A stretch of 64,000 nt of DNA from Chitinophaga sp. H8 (GTDB taxonomy: Bacteria; Bacteroidota; Bacteroidia; Chitinophagales; Chitinophagaceae): assembly GCF_040567655.1 (NCBI RefSeq), contig NZ_JBEXAC010000001.1, positions 2,976,001 to 3,040,000 on the forward strand. Direction: 5' to 3'. The notes under the pieces were generated by a model. The model saw only the letters and a program-made list of their open reading frames with translations. It did no database searches and was not told where the DNA came from. The position numbers and the translations under genes are program-made. Of the stretch, positions 8,726 through 17,934 are shown in pieces (within the stretch, counting starts at the first letter, position 1; the number at the start of each line of letters is the position of its first letter).

Positions 8726-9265
8726 ATGATGACAAATCCATGGCATAGTGTTAATCCCGGATCGCACGTGCCGAATGTTGTAAATGCTATTATTGAAATT
8801 CCTAAAGGATGTCGCGCCAAATATGAACTGGATAAAGAAAGCGGTTTATTGAAACTGGACAGGGTACTGTATTCTTCCGTCTACTATCCGGCCAACTACG
8901 GGTTTATTCCACAATCTTACTGTGATGATCATGATCCATTGGATATCCTGATCCTGTCTCAGATTGAGTGTGTGCCCATGTGTATCATCGAAGCCAAAGT
9001 AATTGGCGTGATGCAGATGATAGATGGCGGAGAAGCGGATGATAAGATCATCGCGGTAGCTGCCAATGATATGAGCGTAAATTACATCAACGATATTTCA
9101 GAATTACCTCCTCATTTTACTGCAGAAATGAGACATTTCTTTGAAGAATATAAAAGGCTGGAAAACAAAACCGTGCAGGTAGAAGAATTCCAGAATAAAG
9201 CAGTGGCAGAGCGGATCATTATGGAAAGCTTTGACGCGTATCAGAAAATGTTCAAACAAAAATAG
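8726..9265 (+). CDS. ppa: Inorganic pyrophosphatase, family I
   Basis: 179 residues, typical for the soluble Mg-dependent family I enzyme that hydrolyses pyrophosphate released by biosynthesis. The signature D-H-D-P-L-D within [11 protein letters not shown] supplies the metal-binding aspartates. Also seen are the substrate residues in [14 protein letters not shown], the [15 protein letters not shown] strand and the DDKIIAV segment. The next gene starts at the base following its stop codon, so the two are translationally adjacent. Confidence 0.95.
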   Translation: MMTNPWHSVNPGSHVPNVVNAIIEIPKGCRAKYELDKESGLLKLDRVLYSSVYYPANYGFIPQSYCDDHDPLDILILSQIECVPMCIIEAKVIGVMQMIDGGEADDKIIAVAANDMSVNYINDISELPPHFTAEMRHFFEEYKRLENKTVQVEEFQNKAVAERIIMESFDAYQKMFKQK

Positions 9266-9643
9266 ATGCGCATGACCCTTCCTATCATCCTTGGGCTTAT
9301 TCTACTGGGCTTGCTGGCAGGCGCTTTCAGCGGAGTAGTAGGTATTGGTGGCGGTATTATCATTGTACCGGCACTGGTATACCTCTTTGGATTATCACAA
9401 CACCAGGCGCAGGGCACTACGCTTGGCTTACTGATGTTTCCGGTAGGTATACTGGCGGTAATACAGTATTACAAACAAGGTTATATTGATTACCGTTTTG
9501 TACTTTTTATTGCTGCCGGCTTCATTATCGGCGGCTACCTGGGTGGTAAATTAGTGGTGAACATTCCTGATTACATCATCAAGAAAATTTTTGCACTGCT
9601 TATGATAGCCATTGCAGTGAAAATCTTATTCTTTGATAAATAA
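9266..9643 (+). CDS. Half-size TSUP (TauE/SafE) membrane protein
   Basis: 125 residues with about four membrane helices. The N-terminal GAFSGVVGIGGGIIIVPAL is the TauE/SafE repeat signature, and a QAQGTTLGLLM segment follows. Canonical TSUP anion transporters (sulfite, sulfoacetate and similar substrates) are about 250 residues with two such repeats; this protein has only one, so it presumably dimerises (inference). Start ATG 9266 directly abuts ppa; an alternative ATG is 6 nt later. Substrate unknown. A strong bidirectional hairpin follows the stop. Confidence 0.8.
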   Translation: MRMTLPIILGLILLGLLAGAFSGVVGIGGGIIIVPALVYLFGLSQHQAQGTTLGLLMFPVGILAVIQYYKQGYIDYRFVLFIAAGFIIGGYLGGKLVVNIPDYIIKKIFALLMIAIAVKILFFDK

Positions 9644-9652
9644 CCTGATACT

Positions 9653-9697
9653 AAACGCCACACAAATAGCCTTGCCGGCTATTTGTGTGGCGTTTTT
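9653..9697. terminator. Bidirectional intrinsic terminator
   Basis: A perfect 19-bp stem (9653-9671 with 9677-9695), a 5-nt loop and a following T-rich tract. It sits between the convergent TSUP gene and NlpC/P60 gene. Confidence 0.9.
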
Positions 9698-9711
9698 CTT
9701 TTGCCGGCATA

Positions 9712-10494
9712 CTAACTTTGCAAATACCGCTTAATAATGCGCAGCTGATGCGTACGCAACCCCGTATCCGCATTAATGATCCCCTGATTGTCAATATTAT
9801 CTACCCTCACTTTCCCGGCAGCATGGATGATTTCATGATCGTTCAATAGGATCCCCACATGGGTAATACGCCCCTCTGCGTTATCAAAAAAGGCAAGGTC
9901 GCCCAGGCGGGCTTCCTGTAAAAAGTCTAATACGTCTCCTTGTGTTGCCTGCTGGTACGCATCCCTTAAAAGCGATATGCCGCATAGTTTAAACACAGAC
10001 TGGGTAAATCCGGAGCAATCAATACCAAACACCGACTTGCCTCCCCATAAATAAGCCGTATTCAGAAAATGGAATGCGATCCCCCTTAATTCATGTATTA
10101 CAGGCCTGGCAGGTAATGCCTGCATTGCCCCCGGGTCCTCCCCAAACTGTACTTTTATGCCTCCCCAGTACGCCTCATTCCCATTACTTCCTTTGATAGT
10201 ACACCCATATGGCACTACCATAGGTTGCCCATTTAGTAGCACAGTATTGCTCCAATGCGGCATAAAATGAGTAACTTGTGCATTAAATAACTGGTTGTCA
10301 ATAATTTCCAGGTGAACAGTGGTGGCCCATCCTTCATAACTATCAGACTGGCATTTTACCTTTACCCAACCATCGGTACCGGTATCTGTTATTTCCACAC
10401 ATTCACCCCAAAGCACCTGGGAAATCATTTCACTCTTATGGGCTGCAGCAGCTCTTAGAGGCATTACAGGAACTATTGTAATGGCGTATGGCAT
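9712..10494 (-). CDS. NlpC/P60 family cell-wall peptidase with N-terminal SH3 domains
   Basis: 260 residues. Residues 1-125 form bacterial SH3-type repeats (GWVKVKC and the later GCTIKG region), and 130-260 an NlpC/P60 papain-like domain with C160 in GIDCSGFTQ, H212 in RITHVGILL and H224 in IIHAAG as the catalytic set. The arrangement matches the gamma-D-glutamyl-L-diamino-acid endopeptidases (dipeptidyl-peptidase VI/YkfC type) that trim muropeptides. No signal peptide is seen, so a cytosolic role in peptidoglycan recycling is more likely than secretion (inference). Monocistronic, divergent from the sigma-factor gene. Confidence 0.9.
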   Translation of the reverse strand: MPYAITIVPVMPLRAAAAHKSEMISQVLWGECVEITDTGTDGWVKVKCQSDSYEGWATTVHLEIIDNQLFNAQVTHFMPHWSNTVLLNGQPMVVPYGCTIKGSNGNEAYWGGIKVQFGEDPGAMQALPARPVIHELRGIAFHFLNTAYLWGGKSVFGIDCSGFTQSVFKLCGISLLRDAYQQATQGDVLDFLQEARLGDLAFFDNAEGRITHVGILLNDHEIIHAAGKVRVDNIDNQGIINADTGLRTHQLRIIKRYLQS

Positions 10495-10585
10495 ACTAAT
10501 TGTATAATTCGATTATATGAAATTAAAAATGTAATAGCTAATGAACTTTTTCAGGATTTTTACGTAAATATAGATAATAACATTT

Positions 10586-11161
10586 ATGCATCAGCAGTTA
10601 ACCAACTTATCAGATAAGGAGCTTATATCCCTGGCCCGCAAGCAAAAAAACCGGGAAGCAGAAGGTATATTAATGGAGCGGTACTGTCATCTGCTGGTGG
10701 CGGTTAGTTTACCCCATATCACCGGACAGCCTGGCGCACAAGTAAACGTATTGTACCCCACCTTATTACAGCAACTGAGTAACAGTCTTAAAACACAAAC
10801 CATCTACAAAGTAAATGAGTGGATGCATCATGTGGTGAAGGGCAATTTTACCAAACCAGATAAAAGTGTACCGTTTTATCCTTCCCGGGATGTGCGGGAC
10901 ATGCTTCATATTGAGAACAAAGTGGTCAAAACGTCCGGTAACAACCTGGAGCGGCAGGATATGATCGCCCAGCTGCAATTGGCCATAGACCGGTTAGGTG
11001 CGGAAGACCGGGAATTCATTACCAGATTCTACCTGGAGAACCAATCTTTTGCTACACTGGCAGCAGAAAAAGGATACAGGATGGAAAAGGTAAGACATAT
11101 CTTAAAAACGGCTAAGAATAAACTGGCCAAGCAATTCATGCATCAAACCTATGCAAAGTAA
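10586..11161 (+). CDS. Divergent ECF-like sigma factor (first cassette)
   Basis: 191 residues. A C-terminal helix-turn-helix resembling sigma region 4 is clear: LGAEDREFITRFYLENQSF, then TLAAEKGYRMEKVRHILKTAKNKL. The N-terminal half starts like region 2 (LSDKELISLARKQKNREAEGILMERY) but the core-binding segment is poorly conserved, so it is a diverged ECF member. It overlaps the next gene, a zinc-finger anti-sigma, by 11 nt, which strongly suggests a coupled sigma/anti-sigma pair. Target promoters are unknown. Less sure than the second cassette. Confidence 0.7.
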   Translation: MHQQLTNLSDKELISLARKQKNREAEGILMERYCHLLVAVSLPHITGQPGAQVNVLYPTLLQQLSNSLKTQTIYKVNEWMHHVVKGNFTKPDKSVPFYPSRDVRDMLHIENKVVKTSGNNLERQDMIAQLQLAIDRLGAEDREFITRFYLENQSFATLAAEKGYRMEKVRHILKTAKNKLAKQFMHQTYAK

Positions 11162-12275
11162 CAATACCCCATATAACGAAAAAGTACTGAAAATCTTCAC
11201 CAGTATCCGTTGCCTTAACAGGGATCAGCTTCCCCGTTATCTGGAAGGCCGGCTTACGGATGTGGAAAAACACCTGGTAGAACAACACCTGGCAGATTGC
11301 GACTTATGTTTTGAAGCATTGCAAGCACTGGAAAACGAGTCCTCCATGGACCGTTACCATGGCTTTACGAATAGTGTACAGCAATATATTCACCAAAGTG
11401 TTCAACCTGTATCACATTTACAGAAAGTAGCACAATATGCCCGTAAGGAAAAGAAAAAGGAAAGCCTGCTGGCCTATTTCTGGCTCATTGCATTTGTGTT
11501 GCTGGGTGTAGGCAGCATTTTTGTGCTGAAAGGACACCTGCGCAATCAGTCGGCTATGGCAGCCAATGCAGGTAATCCTCCCCCTCCTGCTGATACGGCT
11601 AAAACAGGCACTGCCGCCCCGCTGGCAGAAAACAAACCCTCCGAAATAAATACAGCGACAGCACCTGTAAAGCTTGCTACCAGTACCAATACGGTTAAAC
11701 CAACACCAACGGCTCCCCATAACAATACTACCGCCAAACCAGCTGCAGCTGATACGGCTAAAACAACAAAACCGGTACCACCTAAAGTAGTGCCTCCTGC
11801 TGCGCAGAAAAAGGATAGTGTTGTTAAAAAAGCACCTGTACCAGCGCCTAAAGCGCCGGATACCTTAAAAAAAGAAGAGGACAAAAAGAAGGAAGAAGAA
11901 AAACCGGTACCTATTGTAAAACCGGCGCCTGCTCCACCAAAGGAGAAACCGGCGGCACAGGATGACGAGGCAGATCAACCGGAGAAAGTAGAAAAGAAAA
12001 CACCGGTAGTTTCGCCCGCATCCAATAATGATGAGTTTTTGTATAAAGCCGCCATGGTTTATCAGCAACAAGGCGATCTGGGAGAAGCTATTACCCGCTA
12101 TAAAAGGCTATCTAATATCAGTACCGGCAAATATGCCGAACTGGCCAGATACCAGCTGGCCATCTGTTATCGCAGCAAAGGACAGGCAGGTAAAGCCAGA
12201 CGTATGTTCCGCGAAGTGGTACGTATGGACGGCAGCATGAAAGATGCCGCCCAAAAAGCATTGGACAGCATGTAA
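11151..12275 (+). CDS. Zinc-finger anti-sigma membrane protein with C-terminal TPR domain
   Basis: 374 residues. Cytosolic residues 1-60 hold the zf-HC2 anti-sigma motif H46-x3-C50-x2-C53 (HLADCDLC). A single membrane helix at about 106-127 follows. Residues 135-285 are an extended Pro/Ala/Thr/Lys-rich linker with acidic-basic tracts, able to span the periplasm. Residues 295-374 form two TPR-type units (MVYQQQGDLGEAITRYKRL and AICYRSKGQAGKARRMF). The layout suggests that an envelope-side TPR sensor gates the sigma factor encoded just upstream (inference). Confidence 0.8.
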   Translation: MQSNNTPYNEKVLKIFTSIRCLNRDQLPRYLEGRLTDVEKHLVEQHLADCDLCFEALQALENESSMDRYHGFTNSVQQYIHQSVQPVSHLQKVAQYARKEKKKESLLAYFWLIAFVLLGVGSIFVLKGHLRNQSAMAANAGNPPPPADTAKTGTAAPLAENKPSEINTATAPVKLATSTNTVKPTPTAPHNNTTAKPAAADTAKTTKPVPPKVVPPAAQKKDSVVKKAPVPAPKAPDTLKKEEDKKKEEEKPVPIVKPAPAPPKEKPAAQDDEADQPEKVEKKTPVVSPASNNDEFLYKAAMVYQQQGDLGEAITRYKRLSNISTGKYAELARYQLAICYRSKGQAGKARRMFREVVRMDGSMKDAAQKALDSM

Positions 12276-12307
12276 ATTCCCCTGCACTGAAAATACCCAG
12301 GTATAGG

Positions 12308-12343
12308 GCCGGATATTGCCCTGGCAGCCATCCGGCTTTTTTT
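12308..12343 (+). terminator. Intrinsic terminator after the first sigma cassette
   Basis: GCCGGAT (12308-12314) pairs with ATCCGGC (12330-12336), with a smaller internal stem, and is followed by seven T residues. It separates the two sigma/anti-sigma cassettes transcriptionally. Confidence 0.8.
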
Positions 12344-12393
12344 ATGGAATTTTGCTTTCGCTGCATCTATTAAGCAGCATCTATATTTAGCCT

Positions 12394-12975
12394 GTGAATT
12401 ATCCAGATCCACAACAACTAACAGACCAGGAATTATTACAACGGTTTAAAGCCGATGGCAATGGCGATTGGATAGGTATCCTCTTTGACCGGTACGCCTT
12501 ACTGCTGCTGGGTATGTGTATGAAATACCTGAAGAATGAAGAAGATGCGCGGGATAGTGTACAGCAGATCTTCCTGAAAGTTTTGTCTGAAGTCAATAAG
12601 CACGACATCCAATATTTCCGCGCCTGGATTTACCAGGTGACTAAAAATTATTGTCTGATGCAGCTCCGGCAGCACCATATGAAGTATAAGGAAGAAATTA
12701 CGGACAAGCATATGGGGGCTATTATAGAAGAACCGGTAAATACAAAGGCACATCAGGAAAAGGATCTGATGCTGGAAAATATGGAACAGGCTATGGCTAT
12801 GCTGAGCCCGGAACAAAACACCTGCGTAAAATTATTCTACCTGGATAAAAAGTCTTACCAGGAAATAGCAGACCAGACCGGGTATACTTTGCTGCAGGTG
12901 AAAAGCTATATTCAGAATGGCAAACGTAACCTTAAACTATTATTAGAGAAACAACAACGTGCAAACAAAGCATAA
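12394..12975 (+). CDS. ECF sigma factor (second cassette)
   Basis: 193 residues, normal ECF size. Region 2 is clear: LFDRYALLLLGMCMKYLKNE, then EDARDSVQQIFLKV and the FRAWIYQVTKNYC helix. Region 4 is LSPEQNTCVKLFYLDKKSYQ followed by the EIADQTGYTLLQVKSYIQNG recognition helix. The start is GTG at 12394; the alignment of region 2 fits and no better ATG is present. The partner anti-sigma gene begins 27 nt after its stop. It would direct RNA polymerase to a small regulon in response to an envelope signal. Confidence 0.9.
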   Translation: MNYPDPQQLTDQELLQRFKADGNGDWIGILFDRYALLLLGMCMKYLKNEEDARDSVQQIFLKVLSEVNKHDIQYFRAWIYQVTKNYCLMQLRQHHMKYKEEITDKHMGAIIEEPVNTKAHQEKDLMLENMEQAMAMLSPEQNTCVKLFYLDKKSYQEIADQTGYTLLQVKSYIQNGKRNLKLLLEKQQRANKA

Positions 12976-13002
12976 TTTGCATACATTAGTGAACACCGTA
13001 TT

Positions 13003-13356
13003 ATGAGCAAGCATTTCAACGACATATTTGTAACCACCAAGTGCCCTTCACAGCAGCAACTTCTGGACTATGTTCAGGGAAAGTTACAGCCGGAGGAGCA
13101 GCATGAGGTAGAAATGCACCTGTCTGACTGTGAGCTATGCAGTGAAGCACTGGAAGGCTTATCAGCCATACAGCACCAGGAAAAAATTCCCGGATGGTTA
13201 AGGGAAATGAAATGGGAGCTGTTAAGAAAACTACATAAACGTACCCGCATTAAAAGAAAGCAGGAAACCTATATCTACCTGGCCGTGATTATCCTGGCAG
13301 TCATATTCCTGATGCTCGGTTTGTTCTGGGCTTATCATTTTTCGCTGAAGCGGTAA
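13003..13356 (+). CDS. Short zf-HC2 anti-sigma factor
   Basis: 117 residues. The zinc-binding motif HLSDCELC (H-x3-C-x2-C) lies at about 39-46 after the typical CPSQQQLLDYVQGKL lead-in. One membrane helix at about 90-112 is followed by only a few residues outside, so there is no periplasmic sensor domain, in contrast to the larger anti-sigma of the first cassette. It most likely tethers the sigma factor encoded just upstream. Confidence 0.85.
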   Translation: MSKHFNDIFVTTKCPSQQQLLDYVQGKLQPEEQHEVEMHLSDCELCSEALEGLSAIQHQEKIPGWLREMKWELLRKLHKRTRIKRKQETYIYLAVIILAVIFLMLGLFWAYHFSLKR

Positions 13357-13377
13357 AGTGGCTGGCATTGACGTTAC

Positions 13378-13857
13378 CTAATACAGGGTTTTATCGCCCT
13401 TTTCCTTCCAAGCATGAAACACCGTTAAAGCTTCCGCTGTGGGCATCCCTATCAGCGGTATCTTCTTTTCATCATGTGGTACCGCTATCTCCCGGTAAAT
13501 AAATGAGTCATCAAAATCAATGGCGGCAGCGTCTTCTTTGGTATTAGCATAATACACCCGTTGTGGCCGTGCCCAGTAAATAGCACCCAGGCACATAGGA
13601 CATGGCTCGCAGGAAGTATAAATTTCGCAATCATGCAACTGAAAAGTATTTAATTTTTTACAGGCCGCTCTTATTGCTACTACTTCTGCATGGGCAGTAG
13701 GATCATTATGCCGCAGCACCTGGTTCCACCCTTCTCCCACCACTTCTTCTCCCCGGACTACGATTGTACCAAACGGCCCACCATCTCCATTACTCATTCC
13801 TTTCTCTGATAATTTTACTGCCATCTGCATGAACCGTTTTTCTCTTTCTCCTATCAT
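13378..13857 (-). CDS. guaD: Guanine deaminase (cytidine-deaminase fold)
   Basis: 159 residues; hydrolyses guanine to xanthine. The zinc site is H56-A-E58 (PTAHAEV) with C86 and C89 (EPCPMC). GGPFGTIVV, the ALYWARP-like AIYWARPQRV, DDSFIYREI and the terminal Tyr159 closely follow the Bacillus guanine deaminase pattern, which distinguishes it from tRNA adenosine deaminases. It is cytosolic, in purine salvage. Convergent with the anti-sigma gene and separated from clpB by a terminator. Confidence 0.9.
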   Translation of the reverse strand: MIGEREKRFMQMAVKLSEKGMSNGDGGPFGTIVVRGEEVVGEGWNQVLRHNDPTAHAEVVAIRAACKKLNTFQLHDCEIYTSCEPCPMCLGAIYWARPQRVYYANTKEDAAAIDFDDSFIYREIAVPHDEKKIPLIGMPTAEALTVFHAWKEKGDKTLY

Positions 13858-13929
13858 AGCTACTTGTTTATTTCAAATTTAACGAATAAAAAAGATATGC
13901 GATAACGGCGCACATGAGGCCGCATGCAT

Positions 13930-13956
13930 AAAAAACCCGGCGAAGAATCGCCGGGT
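13930..13956 (-). terminator. clpB terminator
   Basis: On the minus strand a 9-bp stem (13956-13948 with 13943-13935) with a TTCT loop is followed by six T residues. It lies 72 nt past the clpB stop and upstream of guaD. Confidence 0.85.
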
Positions 13957-14028
13957 ATGTTCAACTGTGTATCGTCTTGTTACTTATGCTTTCTATATAG
14001 TTTGTACAGGTTTTCACCTGTTATCTGT

Positions 14029-16629
14029 TTATTTATTCCTGATCACCACTACTCCATCAAACACATCTATCAACACTGGTTTTGATTTATCGATATCTCC
14101 TGCCAGGATCTGTTTACTTAACAGGTTGATAATTTCCTTCTGGATCAGGCGCTTCAATGGCCGTGCTCCAAACTGCGGATCATAGCCCTGTGCTGCCAGG
14201 TATTCCAGTGCATAATCAGAGAATTCCAATATCATGCCATTCCTTGCCAACATGGCCTTCAAATGTTGTAATTGTATGTTAATAATCCCCTTAATTTCTG
14301 CTCTCATCAATGGCTGGAACATGATCACCTCATCTACCCTGTTCAGGAATTCGGGGCGTATCGTTTGCTTCAGCAATGTCATCACTTCTTCCTTCGTTCT
14401 GTCTACTACTTCTTCCCTGTTTGCATCATTGATATTTTCAAAATTATCCTGGATAACCTGGCTACCCATGTTGCTGGTCATAATGATGATGGTGTTTTTG
14501 AAATTCACCACACGACCTTTGTTATCCGTTAACCGGCCATCGTCCAATACCTGCAGCAGGATATTAAATACATCCGGATGTGCTTTTTCTATTTCGTCCA
14601 GCAGCACTACGGAATAAGGTTTACGCCTTACTGCTTCAGTAAGCTGTCCTCCTTCATCATACCCTACATAACCCGGAGGTGCACCAACCAAACGGCTTAC
14701 CGCATGTTTTTCCTGGTACTCACTCATATCTATGCGGGTCATCATCGTTTCATCATCAAAGAGGTATTCTGCCAGTGCTTTCGCCAATTCAGTTTTACCT
14801 ACACCAGTAGTACCCAGGAATATAAACGATCCGATCGGACGTTTGGGATCCTGTAATCCTGCCCGGCTACGGCGGATAGCATCGGACACAGCTACAATAG
14901 CTTCTTCCTGGCCTACCACCCGCTGGTGCAATTCGTCTTCCAGCTTCAGCAACTTATCCTTTTCACTTTGCATCATCCTGGCTACCGGAATACCGGTGGC
15001 CTTTGCTACATTCTGCGCGATATCTTCCGCATCTACTTCTTCTTTCAGCAGGCGTCTGTTATTAGCAGACATACTGGTCAGCTCCGCAGTGCTGTCGGCC
15101 ACCACCTGTTCCTGTTCCTTCACTTTACCATAGCGAATCTCCGCTACCTTACCATAATCTCCGTTACGTTCTGCCTGTTCTGCTTCCAGCTTCAGGTTTT
15201 CAATGGCAGCCTTCGCATTCTGTATCCTGTCTACTATTTCTTTTTCTGCCTGCCACTTTGCTTTAAAAGTATTCCGCTCTTCACTCAGCCGGGCTATTTC
15301 TTCTCCCAGCTCCCGCAATTTATCTTCGTCATTTTCTCTTTTAATAGCTTCCTTCTCAATTTCCAGCTGCCGGATACGCCTTTCCAGTTCATCCAGTTCT
15401 TCCGGCATGGAATTCATTTCCAGCCTCAGCTTGGCCGCACTTTCATCGATCAGGTCTATCGCCTTGTCCGGCAGGAAACGATCCGTTATATACCGGTGTG
15501 ATAATTCAACGGCTGCAATGATCGCCTCATCTTTTACCCTTACGTGGTGATGGCTTTCATAACGCTCTTTCAGTCCCCTTAAAATAGAGATAGCATCTTC
15601 CACACTGGGCTCATCCACCATTACCCGTTGGAAACGGCGTTCCAGGGCTTTATCTTTTTCAAAGTATTTCTGGTATTCGTTCAGGGTAGTTGCCCCTATC
15701 GCCCGTAGTTCACCACGTGCCAGTGCTGGTTTAAGAATATTAGCAGCATCCATCGCACCTTCCATCGCACCTGCACCGATGAGGGTATGTATTTCATCAA
15801 TGAACAGGATGATCTGGCCATCACTTTCTGTTACTTCTTTCACTACTGCTTTCAACCTTTCTTCAAACTCACCCCGGTATTTAGCACCGGCCATGAGCGC
15901 TCCCATATCCAGCCCGTAAATGATCTTGGACTTCAGATTTTCCGGCACATCCCCATTTAAGATACGGTGTGCCAGTCCTTCTACAATTGCTGTTTTACCT
16001 ACACCCGGTTCTCCTACCAGAATCGGATTATTTTTAGACCGGCGGGAAAGAATATGCAATGTTCTGCGTATTTCTTCATCCCGTCCTATCACCGGATCCA
16101 GCTTTCCTTCCCTGGCAAGTTCATTCAGGTTCTTGCCATACTTCTGTAAGGAATTGTATTGGGCTTCAGCCGTCTGGGAGTTGACGGTATTTCCCTTGCG
16201 TAATTCCTTGATCGCTGCCTTCAAGCCTTTTTCAGTAAGGCCGGCATCTTTCAGTAATTTGGCAGTATCGTCACTACCACCTAATATCCCCAACAGCAAG
16301 TGTTCCACACTTACAAACTCGTCTTTAAATTCTTTGATACTGGCACCTGCACGCAGCATGGCATTATTAGCATCCCTGCCGAGCATCTGCCCACCTTCAC
16401 CACCAGCCAGCTTCGCATATTTTCCAATCTGCTCTTCCAGCTTACCGGAGATAAAGTTGGTGTTAACGTTATTTTTCTTCAGTAAATACTCAATAGGGCT
16501 GTCTTCATCATCCAGCAGCGCTTTGAGCAGGTGTCCTGTCTCAATGGCCTGGTTCTGGTGATTAAAAGCAAGCTGTTGTGCCTGTTGCAGTATTTCCTGC
16601 GATTTAATTGTGAAATTATTCAGATTCAT
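14029..16629 (-). CDS. clpB: ClpB disaggregase (Hsp100)
   Basis: 866 residues from the ATG at 16629. Hexameric AAA+ chaperone that, with DnaK, extracts proteins from aggregates. An N-terminal Clp repeat domain (1-145), NBD1 with Walker A GEPGVGKT (K212), the long middle coiled coil (about 410-530), NBD2 with Walker A GTTGVGKT (K612) and the C-terminal domain are complete. An in-frame ATG 36 nt upstream would add 12 residues, but those codons overlap a GGAG-like ribosome site and nearly reach the -7 box at 16663, so 16629 is preferred. It is preceded by a promoter and followed by a terminator, hence a single-gene unit. Confidence 0.95.
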   Translation of the reverse strand: MNLNNFTIKSQEILQQAQQLAFNHQNQAIETGHLLKALLDDEDSPIEYLLKKNNVNTNFISGKLEEQIGKYAKLAGGEGGQMLGRDANNAMLRAGASIKEFKDEFVSVEHLLLGILGGSDDTAKLLKDAGLTEKGLKAAIKELRKGNTVNSQTAEAQYNSLQKYGKNLNELAREGKLDPVIGRDEEIRRTLHILSRRSKNNPILVGEPGVGKTAIVEGLAHRILNGDVPENLKSKIIYGLDMGALMAGAKYRGEFEERLKAVVKEVTESDGQIILFIDEIHTLIGAGAMEGAMDAANILKPALARGELRAIGATTLNEYQKYFEKDKALERRFQRVMVDEPSVEDAISILRGLKERYESHHHVRVKDEAIIAAVELSHRYITDRFLPDKAIDLIDESAAKLRLEMNSMPEELDELERRIRQLEIEKEAIKRENDEDKLRELGEEIARLSEERNTFKAKWQAEKEIVDRIQNAKAAIENLKLEAEQAERNGDYGKVAEIRYGKVKEQEQVVADSTAELTSMSANNRRLLKEEVDAEDIAQNVAKATGIPVARMMQSEKDKLLKLEDELHQRVVGQEEAIVAVSDAIRRSRAGLQDPKRPIGSFIFLGTTGVGKTELAKALAEYLFDDETMMTRIDMSEYQEKHAVSRLVGAPPGYVGYDEGGQLTEAVRRKPYSVVLLDEIEKAHPDVFNILLQVLDDGRLTDNKGRVVNFKNTIIIMTSNMGSQVIQDNFENINDANREEVVDRTKEEVMTLLKQTIRPEFLNRVDEVIMFQPLMRAEIKGIINIQLQHLKAMLARNGMILEFSDYALEYLAAQGYDPQFGARPLKRLIQKEIINLLSKQILAGDIDKSKPVLIDVFDGVVVIRNK

Positions 16630-16662
16630 AAATTCGTTTTTCTCCTTTTGTATGCGTTTTAC

Positions 16663-16670
16663 CAAACGTA
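16663..16670 (-). promoter_or_regulatory. -7 box of the clpB promoter
   Basis: Read on the minus strand it is TACGTTTG, an exact TAnnTTTG. Transcription would start near 16656, 27 nt before the ATG. A minus-strand AAAGGAG at about 16642-16648 is an unusually good Shine-Dalgarno for this phylum. The -33 box is weak. Confidence 0.5.
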
Positions 16671-16841
16671 TATAAGGAACAACAAATCATGCTCCAAGGT
16701 TTACAAACCAGTAATTTTGACAGTTCAGCACAAAAAATACTGCACTTTTAGCAGTCCAACTGATTAAATGCTGCTAATATTTCATTAACCGTTAGTAAAC
16801 AATGATTTACAATAGTAGTATTACTCCCTGTAGCGGTATAT

Positions 16842-16875
16842 AAAACAGAAAGCCCACGGCAAGATTACCGTAGGC
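16842..16875 (-). terminator. Terminator of the betaine operon
   Basis: An 8-bp stem with one mismatch (16875-16868 with 16859-16852) is followed on the minus strand by TTTCTGTTTT. A second perfect hairpin, GATAGCG-CA-CGCTATC at 16881-16896, lies between it and the proX stop. Confidence 0.75.
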
Positions 16876-16903
16876 AAAGAGATAGCGCACGCTATCGCCT
16901 AAA

Positions 16904-17764
16904 CTATTGTTGTACCGCAGGCAACAGGCTATTTACCAGTTCCTGGTTGGCAGTCATCCATTTTCTAACAGCCGCTGTTTCCTGTCCGTCGGCATCCAGT
17001 AAGGCCGCCATCAGGCTGCTCAGCTGCTGGTCATTCAGTTTAAACTTAGAGAAAAAACTGACTGCCGCAGCATCATGTTCTACAAAGGCTTTATTGGCAA
17101 TGATGTTCAGCTGTTCTGTTTCACCAAATACCTTTTTGGGATCTTCCAGAAAACGCAACTTATACTTGGCAAACATCCAGTGTGGTGCCCAACCGGTTAC
17201 CAATACCGGCTCCCCGGCATCCATTTTCTTTTTCACAGTAGCCATCATGGCAGCCTCACTGGAAGATTGTAATTCATATTTCAGACCATATTCCTTTATC
17301 GCAGCTTCCGCCTTCCCCATAATACCGGCACCAGCATCAATCCCCACAATTTTGCCGTCAAAAAGTGCTTTATTGGCATTTAACTCCGCTATACTGCTCA
17401 CGGGTGAGTTATCGGATACTACCAATCCAATCTTTGCATTTTCATAATCAATACCTAATATGGTCAGCTTATCACCAAAGGTTTCCATATAACTGTGATG
17501 GGTAACCGGCAACCAGGTATCCATAAACACATCTGCATCTCCACCGGCTACTGCCGCAAAAACAGGCGCCACATCCGCATTCTTCAATGTTACGGTATAC
17601 CCCTGATCTTCCAACATCACCTTGGCCAGCTGTGTCATGGCTACCCCTTCCGCCCAGTTCACATAGGCGATCGTGATCTTCTTACTATTTCCGGTATCCG
17701 GATTACAGGCCCATACTCCGGCAGTTACAACTGCCACTACGAATAACCAAATAATTTTACGCAT
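16904..17764 (-). CDS. proX: Glycine betaine/choline-type substrate-binding lipoprotein
   Basis: 286 residues of the OpuAC/ProX family. The signal peptide ends in VWAC20, so it is a lipoprotein. Aromatic residues that could form the quaternary-ammonium cage are visible at W37 (YVNWAEG), W84 (MDTWLPV), W192 and W196 (GWAPHWMF). The domain covers about 28-280. It delivers substrate to the permease encoded upstream. It is the last gene of the porin-proV-proW-proX transcript, separated from proW by the 155-nt heptad repeat element C, which may set its expression relative to the membrane components. The exact ligand (betaine, choline or proline betaine) is not decided by sequence. Confidence 0.9.
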   Translation of the reverse strand: MRKIIWLFVVAVVTAGVWACNPDTGNSKKITIAYVNWAEGVAMTQLAKVMLEDQGYTVTLKNADVAPVFAAVAGGDADVFMDTWLPVTHHSYMETFGDKLTILGIDYENAKIGLVVSDNSPVSSIAELNANKALFDGKIVGIDAGAGIMGKAEAAIKEYGLKYELQSSSEAAMMATVKKKMDAGEPVLVTGWAPHWMFAKYKLRFLEDPKKVFGETEQLNIIANKAFVEHDAAAVSFFSKFKLNDQQLSSLMAALLDADGQETAAVRKWMTANQELVNSLLPAVQQ

Positions 17765-17774
17765 GAATAAATAA

Positions 17775-17929
17775 GCTTTTAGCTGTTAGCCTTTAGTTGT
17801 TAGCAAAAGACCATTAGCGAGTTATAAATAAAGAGCTGCGAGCTCTTTTGTGTTTTGTTTTTTATGTTTTACCATAGCCGATAAAATCGCTGCATATGCT
17901 AAAAGCTAAAGGCTAATAGCTAACAGCTA
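17775..17929. repeat. Heptad inverted-repeat element C, inside the betaine operon
   Basis: The tracts at 17775-17804 and 17898-17929 are imperfect inverted copies sharing the central TTAGCCTTTAG. It starts 5 nt after the proW stop and ends 10 nt before the proX start. Its 17898-17928 arm is identical over 31 nt to 63142-63172 of element E. The spacer holds a plus-strand hairpin (17830-17848) followed by a T-rich tract. Confidence 0.85.
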
Positions 17930-17934
17930 TCTTT

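Noticed and set aside
15920..16561. Open frame on the plus strand opposite clpB
   Set aside because: Antisense to a perfectly conserved ClpB; low-complexity Ser/Leu composition and no family features.
16630..16665. Twelve-residue N-terminal extension of ClpB
   Set aside because: Its codons contain the GGAG-like ribosome site and extend almost to the -7 box; ClpB alignment starts at the later Met.
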